Positions 8,733 to 16,583 of a stretch of 64,000 bases of DNA are shown one piece after another (within the stretch, counting starts at the first letter, position 1; each line of letters opens with the position of its first letter). Both the position numbers and the translations under genes were made by a program. A model generated the notes under the pieces. It was given only the letters and a program-made list of their open reading frames with translations, did no database searches and was not told the origin of the DNA. Location: the NCBI RefSeq assembly GCF_014203235.1, contig NZ_JACHIN010000012.1, positions 211,210-275,209 on the forward strand, read 5' to 3'. The stretch is from Nonomuraea endophytica (GTDB lineage Bacteria; Actinomycetota; Actinomycetes; Streptosporangiales; Streptosporangiaceae).

Positions 8733-9722
8733 ATGCGGAAAGTGCTCAGCAGGATCGGTAAAACCGTGGCGGCGGCGGGAATCGCCGCCTTTTGGCTCCT
8801 ACCACCAGGCGTGGCCACGGCCAGCCAGAGTTTCGCCGTCGACCTCACCACGGACGGCGTGAGCCAGTTCAACGTCGCCCACACCGCACGCGGCCTGCGG
8901 CTCGGCCCCCAGCTCGCGGCCACCGCCGCCGAAGGCGAAGAACGCCAGGGCTTCTACGTCACCACCGCGATCGGCACGCGCTCCCTGGCCAACCGCATCC
9001 GGCCGATCATGATGGCCGAGACGCCGCCGGGCGCGGACGTCCTGCTGGAACTGCGCGGTCAGACCCGCTCCGCCCGCTGGACGGAGTGGCGGGAGGCCAG
9101 GCAGGGCTCCGACGAGGTCGTCCTGCCCGCCTCGTCCACCCAGCTCCAGGCCAGGATCACGCTGACCCAACGCGGCGCCGGCCAGGGCCCGGAGGTGTAC
9201 GGCCTGCGCCTGCTGGTCGTCGACCCCGCCCGAGGCCAGCCAGAGGCCGAGCCCGCCCCCAAACCCCTGACCACCCGGGTCTTCGCCACCCGGATCGGCC
9301 AGATCGGCGACAAGACCGCCAACGGCCACACGATCGGCTCCGCGGACCGCTTCGTCGCCCTCCCGTCAAGGCGGGCACTGAACGCCAACACCACGGAACG
9401 CGCCTACGAGGTCAAGATCTGTTACGCCACCCGCTGCGTCGTCGCGCCGATCTGGGACGTGGGCCCGTGGAATATCCGCGACGATTATTGGAACGCCGCC
9501 GCCACCCGCGATATGTGGGCCGATCTGCCCCAGGGAAAACCCCAGGCGCAGGCGGCATATCTCGATGGATACAACACGGGCCGCGACGACAGGGCGAGAA
9601 AGGTGCGCAATCCGGCGGGCATAGACCTGGCGGACGAACTTTTCTGGCAGGACCTCGGCATGACCACGAATGACTGGGTCAACGTCACATATCTGTGGAC
9701 GGACGTGGAAGCACTGCTGTGA
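8733..9722 (+). CDS. secreted protein with RlpA/double-psi-barrel-like C-terminus
   Basis: A 329-residue protein with a Sec signal peptide (MRKVLSRIGKTVAAAGIAAF, cleavage near ATASQS). The middle (about 35-165) looks like a beta-sandwich of unknown type (RQGFYVTTAIGTRSLANRIRP). The C-terminal part carries VKICYATRCVVAPIWDVGPW (about 229-248), a charged helix, then GIDLADELFWQDLGM. The D-x-GPW and GIDLA-type motifs resemble double-psi beta-barrel (RlpA-like) wall enzymes, in which the aspartate is catalytic. Catalysis is an inference. Two cysteines in the CYATRC motif may form a disulfide. GAGGAG lies about nine bases before the ATG. A strong terminator follows immediately, so it is a single-gene transcript. 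Confidence 0.7.
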   Translation: MRKVLSRIGKTVAAAGIAAFWLLPPGVATASQSFAVDLTTDGVSQFNVAHTARGLRLGPQLAATAAEGEERQGFYVTTAIGTRSLANRIRPIMMAETPPGADVLLELRGQTRSARWTEWREARQGSDEVVLPASSTQLQARITLTQRGAGQGPEVYGLRLLVVDPARGQPEAEPAPKPLTTRVFATRIGQIGDKTANGHTIGSADRFVALPSRRALNANTTERAYEVKICYATRCVVAPIWDVGPWNIRDDYWNAAATRDMWADLPQGKPQAQAAYLDGYNTGRDDRARKVRNPAGIDLADELFWQDLGMTTNDWVNVTYLWTDVEALL

Positions 9723-9726
9723 AACA

Positions 9727-9764
9727 GGGAGCCCGGCGCGACGCCGGGCTCCCTCATTTCTTTC
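9727..9764 (+). terminator. rho-independent terminator
   Basis: A perfect 12-bp stem (GGGAGCCCGGCG at 9727-9738, 3-base loop, partner 9742-9753) followed by a T-rich tail starts five bases after the stop of the 8733-9722 gene. Confidence 0.88.
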
Positions 9765-9903
9765 TGCGGACGGGGGAACCATCCAGAGTGGCGGTGGGGG
9801 CCACGCGGAAAACGGTAGAGCACCGCTGATCCGGTCCGAGCCCGCTTTGCGATCTCTTGAGCAGTCGTAACCGCCCTGTTGACGGCAGAAGAGCACCCGG
9901 CCA

Positions 9904-9996
9904 ATGCCGGGCGAGCAGCGGACCACCATGCTCGCCGCCCCGCACGACCTCAACGCCGCCGCGGCGGTCCGCGACCGGCTCCATGTCCTGCGCTAG
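9904..9996 (+). pseudogene. remnant of an ABC-transporter ATPase C-terminus
   Basis: The plus strand reads MLAAPHDLNAAAAVRDRLHV then LR-stop from 9928. This closely resembles the H-loop region of iron/haem-type (FecE/HmuV) ATPases, where the usual sequence is of the form LAALHDLNLAA-x-x-DRLHVLRDGR. After the TAG at 9994-9996 the same frame continues GRIVA, as such ATPases do, but that stretch lies inside the convergent ptsI 3' end and may be chance. Upstream the frame is closed by stops at 9871 and 9880. I read this as the decayed 3' end of a lost transporter gene. With only about 30 residues, chance similarity is possible. Confidence 0.4.
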
Positions 9997-11597
9997 GGGC
10001 GGATCGTGGCGTGGTCCCGTTGCAGCGCGGTTCTGGCGCCGGCCCGGCATTCCTCCAGGGTGTGCCCGGCCAGCGCCTCGCGTACGGCGGGGACGCAGAC
10101 CGCGGACATGGACAGGCTCGTCACGCCCAGCCCGACCAGGACCGGCGCCAGGCGCGGGTCACTGGCGGCCTCGCCGCACACCCCGACGGGCTTGCCCGCG
10201 GCAAGGCCGGCCGCCGCGCACGTCTCCACCAGCCTGAGCAGCGCGGGCTGCCAGGGGTCGAGCAGGTCGGCCAGGGCGGGATGCTGCCGGTCGGCGGCGA
10301 AGGTGTACTGGCCCAGGTCGTTGGTGCCGATGCTGAGGAAGTCGACCTCGGCCAGGATCGCCTCGGCCAGAAGCGCGGCGGCGGGCACCTCGATCATCAC
10401 GCCCACGCGGCGCACCCCGGCCGCGCGCGCCCGTTCGGCGAAGCGCGTGGCCTCCTGCCGGGTGCTGACCATGGGCGCCATCACGGCGGGTTCGGCGCCG
10501 GTGGCGCGGGCCGCCTCGGTGATGGCGGCGAGCTGGGTGTCCAGGACGTCCGGCCGCAGCCGGTCCACGCGCAGGCCGCGGATGCCGAGCGCCGGGTTCG
10601 GCTCGACGGGCAGTTCCAGGAACGGCAGCGGCTTGTCGGTGCCCGCGTCCAGGGTCCTGACGATCGCGTCGGGGACGGCCTTGAACACCGCCGCGTACGC
10701 GGCCACCTGCTCATCGAAGCCCGGAGCCGTCCTGCGGTCCAGGAACAGCAGCTCGGTACGGAACAGCCCCACCCCCTCCGCCTCCGGCGCCAGGTCGGCG
10801 GCCGAGCCGATGTTGAGCAGCAGCTTGACCGGGTGCCCGTCGGCGGTCTTGCCGGGTCCTCGGCTGTGGGCGAGCTTGGCGCGTTCGGCCTCGGCCTGGC
10901 GTCTGATCTCCTCGGCGGCCGGGGCGTCGAGGCCGGTGCGGATCTCGCCGGTGGCGCCGTCGACGCTCACCAGCGTGCCCTCCTCCAGCGTGAGCGCGCC
11001 GGCGCAGGCGACGACGGCGGGCAGACCCTTGCCTCGGGCCAGGATCGCGGTGTGGCTGGTCGGCCCGCCCTTCTCGGTGACCAATGCCAGGACGTCGTCG
11101 CTCAGCCCGGCGGTGTCGGCGGGGGAGAGGTCCTCGGCGACCAGCACGAACGGGTGGCCGGGGTCGGGAACGCCGGGCATCGGCAGGCCCAGCACGGCGG
11201 CCACGGCGCGGTTGCGCAGGTCGTCGAGGTCGGCGGCGCGCTCGGCGAAGTAGCCGCCCGCGGCGACCAGGGCCACGCGATGGCCGGTGAAGGCCGCGTC
11301 GAGGGCGTGGGCAGCGTCCATGCCGCCGGTGACGTGCTCCTCGGCCGTCTCCAGCAGCGTGGGGTCGGCGGCCATCATGGCCTGCGACTCCAGGATGTCG
11401 CGGGCCTCGCCGTCGGCCCGTCCCGCCCGCCGGTCGAGCTCCGCCGCGACGGCCGACAGCGCGGCCGCCACGGCGGCGGTCCCGGCCTCGACGGACAAGG
11501 GCGGGCCGGGGGGCGGGAGCGCGGGCGCGGCGGCCATGAGCAGGACGGGGCCCGCCGTACGCCCCGGGCTGACGCCTAATCCCCGCAGGTCAGGCAT
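9993..11597 (-). CDS. ptsI: PTS Enzyme I (phosphoenolpyruvate-protein phosphotransferase)
   Basis: A 534-residue cytoplasmic enzyme that takes phosphate from phosphoenolpyruvate onto a histidine and passes it to HPr. Order seen: N-terminal HPr-binding helical domain, the swivelling phosphohistidine domain with EKGGPTSHTAILARGKGLP (His at about 182), and a C-terminal PEP-binding TIM barrel with GVGLFRTELLFLDR, DAGTDKPLPFL, PNPALGIRGLR, MIEVPAAALLAE, SIGTNDLGQYT and GVCGEAASD. All catalytic motifs are present, and the length is slightly under the usual 550-575. The ATG overlaps the end of ptsH by eight bases. It is the last gene of the PTS operon, unusual in sharing a transcript with its own EII components. 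Confidence 0.95.
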   Translation of the reverse strand: MPDLRGLGVSPGRTAGPVLLMAAAPALPPPGPPLSVEAGTAAVAAALSAVAAELDRRAGRADGEARDILESQAMMAADPTLLETAEEHVTGGMDAAHALDAAFTGHRVALVAAGGYFAERAADLDDLRNRAVAAVLGLPMPGVPDPGHPFVLVAEDLSPADTAGLSDDVLALVTEKGGPTSHTAILARGKGLPAVVACAGALTLEEGTLVSVDGATGEIRTGLDAPAAEEIRRQAEAERAKLAHSRGPGKTADGHPVKLLLNIGSAADLAPEAEGVGLFRTELLFLDRRTAPGFDEQVAAYAAVFKAVPDAIVRTLDAGTDKPLPFLELPVEPNPALGIRGLRVDRLRPDVLDTQLAAITEAARATGAEPAVMAPMVSTRQEATRFAERARAAGVRRVGVMIEVPAAALLAEAILAEVDFLSIGTNDLGQYTFAADRQHPALADLLDPWQPALLRLVETCAAAGLAAGKPVGVCGEAASDPRLAPVLVGLGVTSLSMSAVCVPAVREALAGHTLEECRAGARTALQRDHATIRP

Positions 11598-11868
11598 CTG
11601 CGGCGTCCAGGTCGCGAGCCAGCAGGGCGGCCAGCGCGTCCAGGGCGGCCTCGCCGTCGGGGCCGTCGGCGGCCGACAGCGTCACCTCGGTGCCCTGGAC
11701 CGCGCCCAGTGACAGCACGCCCAGCATGCTGTTGGCCGGGACCTCCTTGCCGGATCCGACGCGGATCTTGACCGGCACGCCCAGCTTCATCGCCGCCTGG
11801 ACGAACAGCTTGGCCGGTCGCGCGTGCAGGCCCGCCTGCGCGGCCACGGCCACCGTACGCTCTGCCAT
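11590..11868 (-). CDS. ptsH: phosphocarrier protein HPr
   Basis: A 92-residue HPr that shuttles phosphate from Enzyme I to EIIA. The active-site motif GLHARPA places the phospho-accepting histidine at residue 15. The regulatory region reads ANSMLGVLSLGA, with a serine at 47 at the position phosphorylated by HPr kinase in Firmicutes; no HPr kinase is seen here. Length and composition are typical. It starts 12 bases after the dehydrogenase stop and overlaps ptsI by eight bases. Confidence 0.95.
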   Translation of the reverse strand: MAERTVAVAAQAGLHARPAKLFVQAAMKLGVPVKIRVGSGKEVPANSMLGVLSLGAVQGTEVTLSAADGPDGEAALDALAALLARDLDAADA

Positions 11869-11880
11869 GTCACTACTCCT

Positions 11881-12876
11881 TCACGGCTCGATCGTGACCT
11901 TGATGGCCTCGCCCCTGCTGACCAGGGCGATCGCCTCCAGCACGTCGTCCAGGCCCAGCCGGTGGGTGATGAGGTCGGCGACCGGAACCTGTCCCGTGGC
12001 GATCAGGTCCAGCGCGCGGGCGTTGTGGGCCGGGCTCGACCCGTTCGCCCCGACGATGGTCAGCTCCCGGTAGTGCACGAGGTTGGAGTCGCACCGGATG
12101 ATCGGGTCGTCCTTGGGCAGGCCGCCGAAGAAGCTGACCCGGCCCTGCCGGGCCGCCATCTGCAGCGCCTGCTCCTGGGCGGCGCCCGAGGCGGCCGCGG
12201 TGATCACCACGTCGGCGCCGCGCCCGCCGGTCAGCTTGAGCACCTGGGCGATGGCGTCGTCGTCTATCACCGCGTCGGGCTCGACCAGGGCGGCGGCCTT
12301 GGCCAGGCGGTCGGCGTTCACGTCGACCAGGAAGACCCTGGCCGCGCCGCGGGCGCGCGCCAGCCGTACGTGGAGGCAGCCGATCGGACCCGCGCCCATC
12401 ACCACGACGTCGTCACCGTCGGACACCCGCGCCAGTTCCTGGCCGTTGAGCACGCAGGCGAGCGGCTCGGCCACCGATGCCTCAGCGAAGGACACCCCGT
12501 TGGGGATCGGGTTGACGCCGCCGACGGCGACGACCTTGTCGGGGATCGCCATGTACTCGGCGAATCCGCCGTCGTAGTGGTAGCCCATCGACTCCTGGTT
12601 CGGGCAGACCGTCATCCGGCCGCGCCGGCACTCGGCGCACGTGCCGCAGGGGATGGCCGCGATGACCTGCACGCGTTCGCCGGTGTCCACGACCTCCCCG
12701 GCGATCTCGTGGCCCATCACCCTCGGCGGCGCGATGTGGTGGTGGCCGTGCTTGTAGATCTTCGCGTCGGTGCCGCAGGTCGAGCAGTTGCGGACGCGGA
12801 TCACCAGGCCGCCCTCGGGGCGCGGGGCCTCCTCGATCCTGATGTCGCCTGGGGCGTGGAAGCGGGCGACCTTCAC
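11881..12876 (-). CDS. zinc-dependent polyol(-phosphate) dehydrogenase, MDR family
   Basis: A 331-residue medium-chain dehydrogenase/reductase. The catalytic zinc region has CSTCGTDAKIYKHG (Cys at 34) and VMGHEIAGEVV; the structural zinc loop is CGTCAECRRGRMTVC; the NAD-binding motif is VVVMGAGPIGCLHVRLARA. Its place inside a mannitol-type PTS operon suggests it oxidises the hexitol phosphate made by the EII complex to a ketose phosphate, as galactitol-1-phosphate dehydrogenase (GatD, same superfamily) does. This differs from classical mannitol-1-phosphate dehydrogenase (MtlD), which belongs to another family. A free polyol as substrate is the alternative. ATG overlaps the EIIA stop by four bases. 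Confidence 0.88.
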   Translation of the reverse strand: MKVARFHAPGDIRIEEAPRPEGGLVIRVRNCSTCGTDAKIYKHGHHHIAPPRVMGHEIAGEVVDTGERVQVIAAIPCGTCAECRRGRMTVCPNQESMGYHYDGGFAEYMAIPDKVVAVGGVNPIPNGVSFAEASVAEPLACVLNGQELARVSDGDDVVVMGAGPIGCLHVRLARARGAARVFLVDVNADRLAKAAALVEPDAVIDDDAIAQVLKLTGGRGADVVITAAASGAAQEQALQMAARQGRVSFFGGLPKDDPIIRCDSNLVHYRELTIVGANGSSPAHNARALDLIATGQVPVADLITHRLGLDDVLEAIALVSRGEAIKVTIEP

Positions 12877-13289
12877 GTGAGCTCCTTCATGACGGCTTCT
12901 ACGTCGGGGGCCTCGCGCAGCGTGCGGGCCCGGTCGGGATCGAGCAGGATCTCGGCGAGTTCGGCCAGCAGCGCCACGTGGCCGTCTCCCTTGGCGGCGA
13001 TGCCGATGCAGAGGGTGACCGGCTCGCCGTCCCAGTCGATCCCGCCCGGGAACCGGAGCACGCAGATCGCGTCACGCAGCACGTGCTCCTTGGACATGCC
13101 GTGCGGGATGGCCACGCCCTCGCCGACGTAGGTGGAGATGGAGCGCTCGCGCTCCAGCATGGCCTCCACGTACGGCGCCGCCACGGCGCCGATCTCCACC
13201 AGCACCTCGCCGCACCGGGCGACGGCCTCCTCGCGGGTCGCCGCCTTCTCGTGCAGGTGTACGGCTCGCGCCTCCAGCACCTCACGCAC
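12873..13289 (-). CDS. PTS EIIA, mannitol/fructose type
   Basis: A 138-residue single-domain EIIA that takes phosphate from HPr and hands it to EIIB. The active histidine is at residue 63 in GVAIPHGMSKEH, matching the MtlF-type motif (VPHGT in the family). STYVGEG just before it and GIAAKGDGHVALLAELAEIL after it are also typical. It overlaps the end of the EIIB gene by eight bases and the dehydrogenase start by four, consistent with fixed stoichiometry. Confidence 0.92.
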   Translation of the reverse strand: MREVLEARAVHLHEKAATREEAVARCGEVLVEIGAVAAPYVEAMLERERSISTYVGEGVAIPHGMSKEHVLRDAICVLRFPGGIDWDGEPVTLCIGIAAKGDGHVALLAELAEILLDPDRARTLREAPDVEAVMKELT

Positions 13290-13590
13290 CGACGGTCCCG
13301 CCGTTCTTGATGGTCTCGACGAGCCGGGTGACGGCCGGATCGCCGAGGAAGATCTGGAAGGGGATGATGACCTTCCCGGGCGCCCCGGCCTGGGCGCGGG
13401 CGGCGAGCCCGGCGTGGGTGAGCACCACGTCGGCGTCGTCGGGGATGGAGTTGACTGGGGTGTGCTCCACCAGGACGCCGGTGCCCTTGAGCTGCTTGCG
13501 CACGGTGGTGGCGAGCATGACGCTGCTGCCCATGCCGGCGTCGCAGGCGATCACGATCTTGCGGATGTCCTTGCTGTCGATGCTGCTCAT
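13282..13590 (-). CDS. PTS EIIB, mannitol type
   Basis: A 102-residue cytoplasmic EIIB. The phospho-cysteine is residue 16 in KIVIACDAGMGSSVM, the P-loop-like motif of the mannitol/fructose class (the mannitol enzyme has ACDAGMGSSAMGA). It carries the phosphate between EIIA and the incoming sugar at EIIC. In many bacteria this domain is fused to EIIC as MtlA; here it is a separate gene with a 4-base ATGA overlap. Confidence 0.92.
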   Translation of the reverse strand: MSSIDSKDIRKIVIACDAGMGSSVMLATTVRKQLKGTGVLVEHTPVNSIPDDADVVLTHAGLAARAQAGAPGKVIIPFQIFLGDPAVTRLVETIKNGGTVGA

Positions 13591-14687
13591 GCCGTTGCGA
13601 CCTCTTCTGTGTCTCCGTCTTTCTTGTCTTCTTCGTTCCGCTCGCCCCGCCCGAAGCCGAGCAGGAGCGCGGCGATGATGAAGCTGGCCGCGGTCGCCAG
13701 CAGGATGCCGGCGCCCACCCCGAGCCAGCCGCCCCTGGGCGTCACCGTGAGGTAGGCGAAGATGCTGCCCGGCGAGGGCGGAGCCACGAGGCCGGAGCCG
13801 GTGATGATGAAGGTGAAGATGCCGACCGCGCCGCCCACGATGACCGCGAGGATCAGGCGGGGCTTCATCAGCACGTACGGGAAGTAGATCTCGTGGATCC
13901 CGCCGAAGAAGTGGATGATGATCGCCGCCGGGGTGCTGGGCCGCATGGCCCTGGGGCCGAAGAACATGAAGGCCAGCAGCAGGCCGAGCCCCGGGCCCGG
14001 GTTCGACTCCAGCATGAACAGGATGGACTGGCCGGTCCTGGCCGCCTCGGCGACGCCGAGCGGACCGAGCACGCCGTGGTTGATCGCGTTGTTGAGGAAC
14101 AGCACCTTGGCCGGCTCGATGAGCAGCGAGGCCGCGGGCAGGAGGTTGCTGCTGACCAGCCACCCGACCGCGCCACCTGCCGCGTCGGTGATGACCTTGA
14201 CGATCGGGCCGATGCCCCAGGCGCCGAGCAGCGCCATCGCGCCGCCCACGATGCCGGCGGTGAAGTTGTCGACCAGCATCTCGAAGCCGGCCTTGGTGCG
14301 TTCCTCGGTGAACCCGTCCACCAGCTTGAGCACGTACGCGGCCAGCGGGCCGATGATCATCGCGCCCAGGAACATGGGGATGGTCGCGCCGACGATCAGT
14401 CCGACGGTCGCGACCGCGCCGACCACCGCGCCCCGCTGGCCGTGGACCATCCGGCCGCCGGTGTAGCCGATGAGGATTGGGAGCAGGGTGCTGATGATCG
14501 GGGTGACGAGCTTGGCGAAGTCCTCGTTCGGCAGCCAGCCGGTCGGGATGAACAGGGCCGTGATGAGGCCGAAGGCGATGAACGCGCCGATGTTCGGCAT
14601 GATCATGCCCGCTAAGTAGCCTCCGATGCGCTGGATGGTGGCCTTGACGCCGGTCCCGGTGACCGGAGGGGTGTAGGTGTCGGCCAT
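13587..14687 (-). CDS. PTS EIIC, mannitol-type permease
   Basis: A 366-residue membrane permease with about eight hydrophobic segments. Mannitol-class motifs are clear: the N-terminal RIGGYLAGMIMPNIGAFIAF, LIGYTGGRMVHGQRGAVVGA, FLNNAINHGVLGPLG and IIIHFFGGIHEIYFPYVLM, where the GGIHEIYFP loop corresponds to the conserved G-I-x-E substrate region. The C-terminal tail is highly charged (about 345-366). It imports a hexitol and phosphorylates it using EIIB. Exact substrate cannot be fixed: mannitol is likeliest by family, but the MDR dehydrogenase and PfkB kinase beside it also suit other hexitols. It starts two bases after the kinase stop. Confidence 0.92.
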   Translation of the reverse strand: MADTYTPPVTGTGVKATIQRIGGYLAGMIMPNIGAFIAFGLITALFIPTGWLPNEDFAKLVTPIISTLLPILIGYTGGRMVHGQRGAVVGAVATVGLIVGATIPMFLGAMIIGPLAAYVLKLVDGFTEERTKAGFEMLVDNFTAGIVGGAMALLGAWGIGPIVKVITDAAGGAVGWLVSSNLLPAASLLIEPAKVLFLNNAINHGVLGPLGVAEAARTGQSILFMLESNPGPGLGLLLAFMFFGPRAMRPSTPAAIIIHFFGGIHEIYFPYVLMKPRLILAVIVGGAVGIFTFIITGSGLVAPPSPGSIFAYLTVTPRGGWLGVGAGILLATAASFIIAALLLGFGRGERNEEDKKDGDTEEVATA

Positions 14688-14689
14688 GG

Positions 14690-15697
14690 TTACTCTCCCA
14701 GGGGGGTGGACGGATCTGCGGGAAGCAGCCGGACACGGTCGCGGCGGATGTCGGACGGGTGGGGCATGCGGCTCCCGGGCAGCTCGACGGCGGCGGCGGC
14801 CCAGGCCAGGGCCTCGCGTAAAGCGCGTTCGCAGGCGAGTGGATCGGCCAGGAGCGCGTCTCCGGGTGAGTCGTCCCGGCGGGCTGAGCGGGAGAGGTGG
14901 GCTGAGCGGGAGAGGTGGGCGAGGAAGCCGGCCAGCATGGCGTCGCCGGCGCCTACCGTGCTGCGCGGTTCTTCGACGCGGCAGTCGCCGTACCAGACAC
15001 CGTGTTCCGCGACGAGGACGGCGCCGGCCGCGCCGAGGCTGGCCAGCACCGAGCGCGCGCCGGCGGCGCGCAGCTTCTCCGCGGCCTCCACGGCGTCGCC
15101 CAGGGTGGTGATCGGGCGGCCGGTCACGTCGGCGAGTTCGTCGCGGTTGGGCTTGACCAGCGCGGGACCGGCGGCGACCGCGGCCATGAGGGCGGGGCCG
15201 CTGGTGTCGACGGCCACGTGGATGCCCGCGCCGGTGAAGCGGCGGCAGAGCACGGCGTAGACGTCCTGGGGGACCGACGGCGGCAGGCTGCCGGAGGCGA
15301 CGACCCAGTCGGCCGAGTGCGCGGCGGACAGGACGGCCTCGGCGACGGTGTCGAGCTCGTCGGCCGACAGCGCGGTGCCGGGTTCGTTGATCTTGGTGAC
15401 GGTGCCGTCGGGTTCGGCCAGGGCCACGTTCGAGCGGGTGGCGCCCCTGACCGGGACCATCACCATCTCCAGGCCCTCGTCGGCCAGGAGGTGGATGAGC
15501 CGTCTGCCCTCGTCGCCGCCGAACGGCACCACCGCGCACGAGACGACGCCGTTGGCGAGGAGGGCGCGGGAGACGTTCACGCCCTTGCCGCCGGGGTCGA
15601 GCCTGGCCGCTCCCGCCCTGATCACCGCGCCACGGGTCAGTTCGCCGACCTCTATGGTGCGGTCGAGGCTCGGGTTGAGCGTCAGGGTGAGGATCAT
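14690..15697 (-). CDS. PfkB-family kinase (1-phosphofructokinase/tagatose-6-P kinase type)
   Basis: A 335-residue sugar-phosphate kinase of the FruK/LacC branch. N-terminal LTLTLNPSLDRTIEV and the GGKGVNVSRAL substrate motif (about 36-46) are diagnostic; the C-terminal PfkB signature STVGAGDAMLAGFLAHL contains the catalytic aspartate. It should phosphorylate fructose-1-phosphate or a ketohexose-6-phosphate to the bisphosphate. With a hexitol PTS and an MDR dehydrogenase, ketohexose-6-phosphate is a serious alternative to fructose-1-phosphate. A perfect 18-bp tandem duplication (14881-14916) inserts six residues (AHLSRS twice) directly after the catalytic motif. The gene overlaps the regulator by four bases. 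Confidence 0.9.
   Translation of the reverse strand: MILTLTLNPSLDRTIEVGELTRGAVIRAGAARLDPGGKGVNVSRALLANGVVSCAVVPFGGDEGRRLIHLLADEGLEMVMVPVRGATRSNVALAEPDGTVTKINEPGTALSADELDTVAEAVLSAAHSADWVVASGSLPPSVPQDVYAVLCRRFTGAGIHVAVDTSGPALMAAVAAGPALVKPNRDELADVTGRPITTLGDAVEAAEKLRAAGARSVLASLGAAGAVLVAEHGVWYGDCRVEEPRSTVGAGDAMLAGFLAHLSRSAHLSRSARRDDSPGDALLADPLACERALREALAWAAAAVELPGSRMPHPSDIRRDRVRLLPADPSTPLGE
14881..14916. repeat. 18-bp tandem duplication inside the PfkB kinase gene
   Basis: The unit GGGCTGAGCGGGAGAGGT occurs twice head to tail (14881-14898, 14899-14916) with no mismatch and keeps frame. It adds HLSRSA to the loop after the catalytic GAGD motif. Perfect identity suggests a recent slippage event. 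Confidence 0.9.
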
Positions 15698-16455
15698 GCG
15701 CGTACCACCTCAAGCCCCGCCTGCGACAGGTCCGCGACGGTGGCCGGGTCGAGGCCGGTGTCGGTGATCACCACGTCGATCTCGTTCAGCGTGGCGAAGC
15801 GGGAGAAGTAGGTGCTGGTGAACTTGGTGTGGTCGGCCAGCAGCACGCTGCGCTCGGCGGCCGCGATCATCGCCCGCTTGATCGCCGCCTCGGCCGGGTC
15901 GGGCGTGGTGAGGCCCTTGGTGACCGAGCAGCCGTTGGTGGCCATGAACGCCACGTCCACGTGCAGGTCGCCCAGCGGCCGCAGCGCCCAGTCGTCGACC
16001 GTGGCCAGCGTGCGCCCGCGGACCCGGCCGCCCAGCATGATCACGGTCAGGTTGTTCCGGGTGGCCAGAACCGTGGCCAGCGGCGGAGAATTCACGACCA
16101 CGGTCAGCTCCCGGTCGGCCGGCAGCACCTGGGCCAGACGGCCGGTCGTGGTGCCCGCGTCGATGATCACGGAGCCGTCGTCGGGCAGTTCGGCGAGCGC
16201 GGCCTTGGCGATGCGTTCCTTCTCGGCGGTCATCACCTCGTCGCGGGCGGCCAGCGCGGGCTCGAAGCCGAGTCGTTCGACCGGGATCGCCCCGCCGTGC
16301 ACGCGGCGCAGCACGCCGGCCCGCTCCAGCACGGTGAGGTCGCGGCGGACGGTCTCCGTCGTGACGTCGAAGCTCTCGGCCAGGGCCACTACGTCCACGC
16401 GACCGGCCTCGCGCGCCCTGCGCAGGATCTCCTGCTGGCGCTCCTCGGCGTACAT
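15694..16455 (-). CDS. DeoR-family transcriptional regulator of the PTS operon
   Basis: A 253-residue regulator with an N-terminal DeoR winged helix (RQQEILRRAREAGRVDVVAL, then FDVTTETVRRDLTVLERAGVLRRVHGGA) and a C-terminal DeoRC sensor domain with IDAGTTTGRLAQVLP, MLGGRVRGRT, ATNGCS and DHTKFTSTYFSRFA. DeoR proteins of this type bind phosphosugars such as fructose-1-phosphate and usually repress. It is the first gene of the operon, 39 bases after the putative -10, and two 11-bp direct repeats overlap the leader, so autorepression of the whole PTS operon is likely. Its stop overlaps the kinase start by four bases. Confidence 0.93.
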   Translation of the reverse strand: MYAEERQQEILRRAREAGRVDVVALAESFDVTTETVRRDLTVLERAGVLRRVHGGAIPVERLGFEPALAARDEVMTAEKERIAKAALAELPDDGSVIIDAGTTTGRLAQVLPADRELTVVVNSPPLATVLATRNNLTVIMLGGRVRGRTLATVDDWALRPLGDLHVDVAFMATNGCSVTKGLTTPDPAEAAIKRAMIAAAERSVLLADHTKFTSTYFSRFATLNEIDVVITDTGLDPATVADLSQAGLEVVRA

Positions 16456-16457
16456 GC

Positions 16458-16522
16458 TGTTGATTCACCGCCGTTTCCGTGTTGTTTCACTTTGTTTTAG
16501 ACCCGTACGTATTGTTCGTCAA
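16458..16522 (-). promoter_or_regulatory. PTS operon promoter with paired direct-repeat operator
   Basis: On the minus strand TTGACG (16517-16522) is followed after 17 bases by TAAAAC (16494-16499). Just downstream lie two direct repeats, GTGAAACAACA (16480-16490) and GTGAATCAACA (16458-16468), 22 bp apart, about two helical turns. Direct repeats at such spacing suit an oligomeric DeoR repressor, here the product of the first gene. Confidence 0.7.
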
Positions 16523-16535
16523 GGTCTGTGCAGAG

Positions 16536-16569
16536 AAAAAGGCGCGCGATCCTGGTCGGATCGCGCGCC
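16536..16569 (-). terminator. rho-independent terminator of the BNR gene
   Basis: A perfect 12-bp stem (GGCGCGCGATCC at 16541-16552 with 16558-16569, 5-base loop) is followed on the minus strand by TTTTT (16536-16540). It begins 14 bases after the BNR gene stop and separates it from the PTS operon promoter, which reads in the same direction. Confidence 0.9.
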
Positions 16570-16583
16570 CTCGGTTCTTCTTG

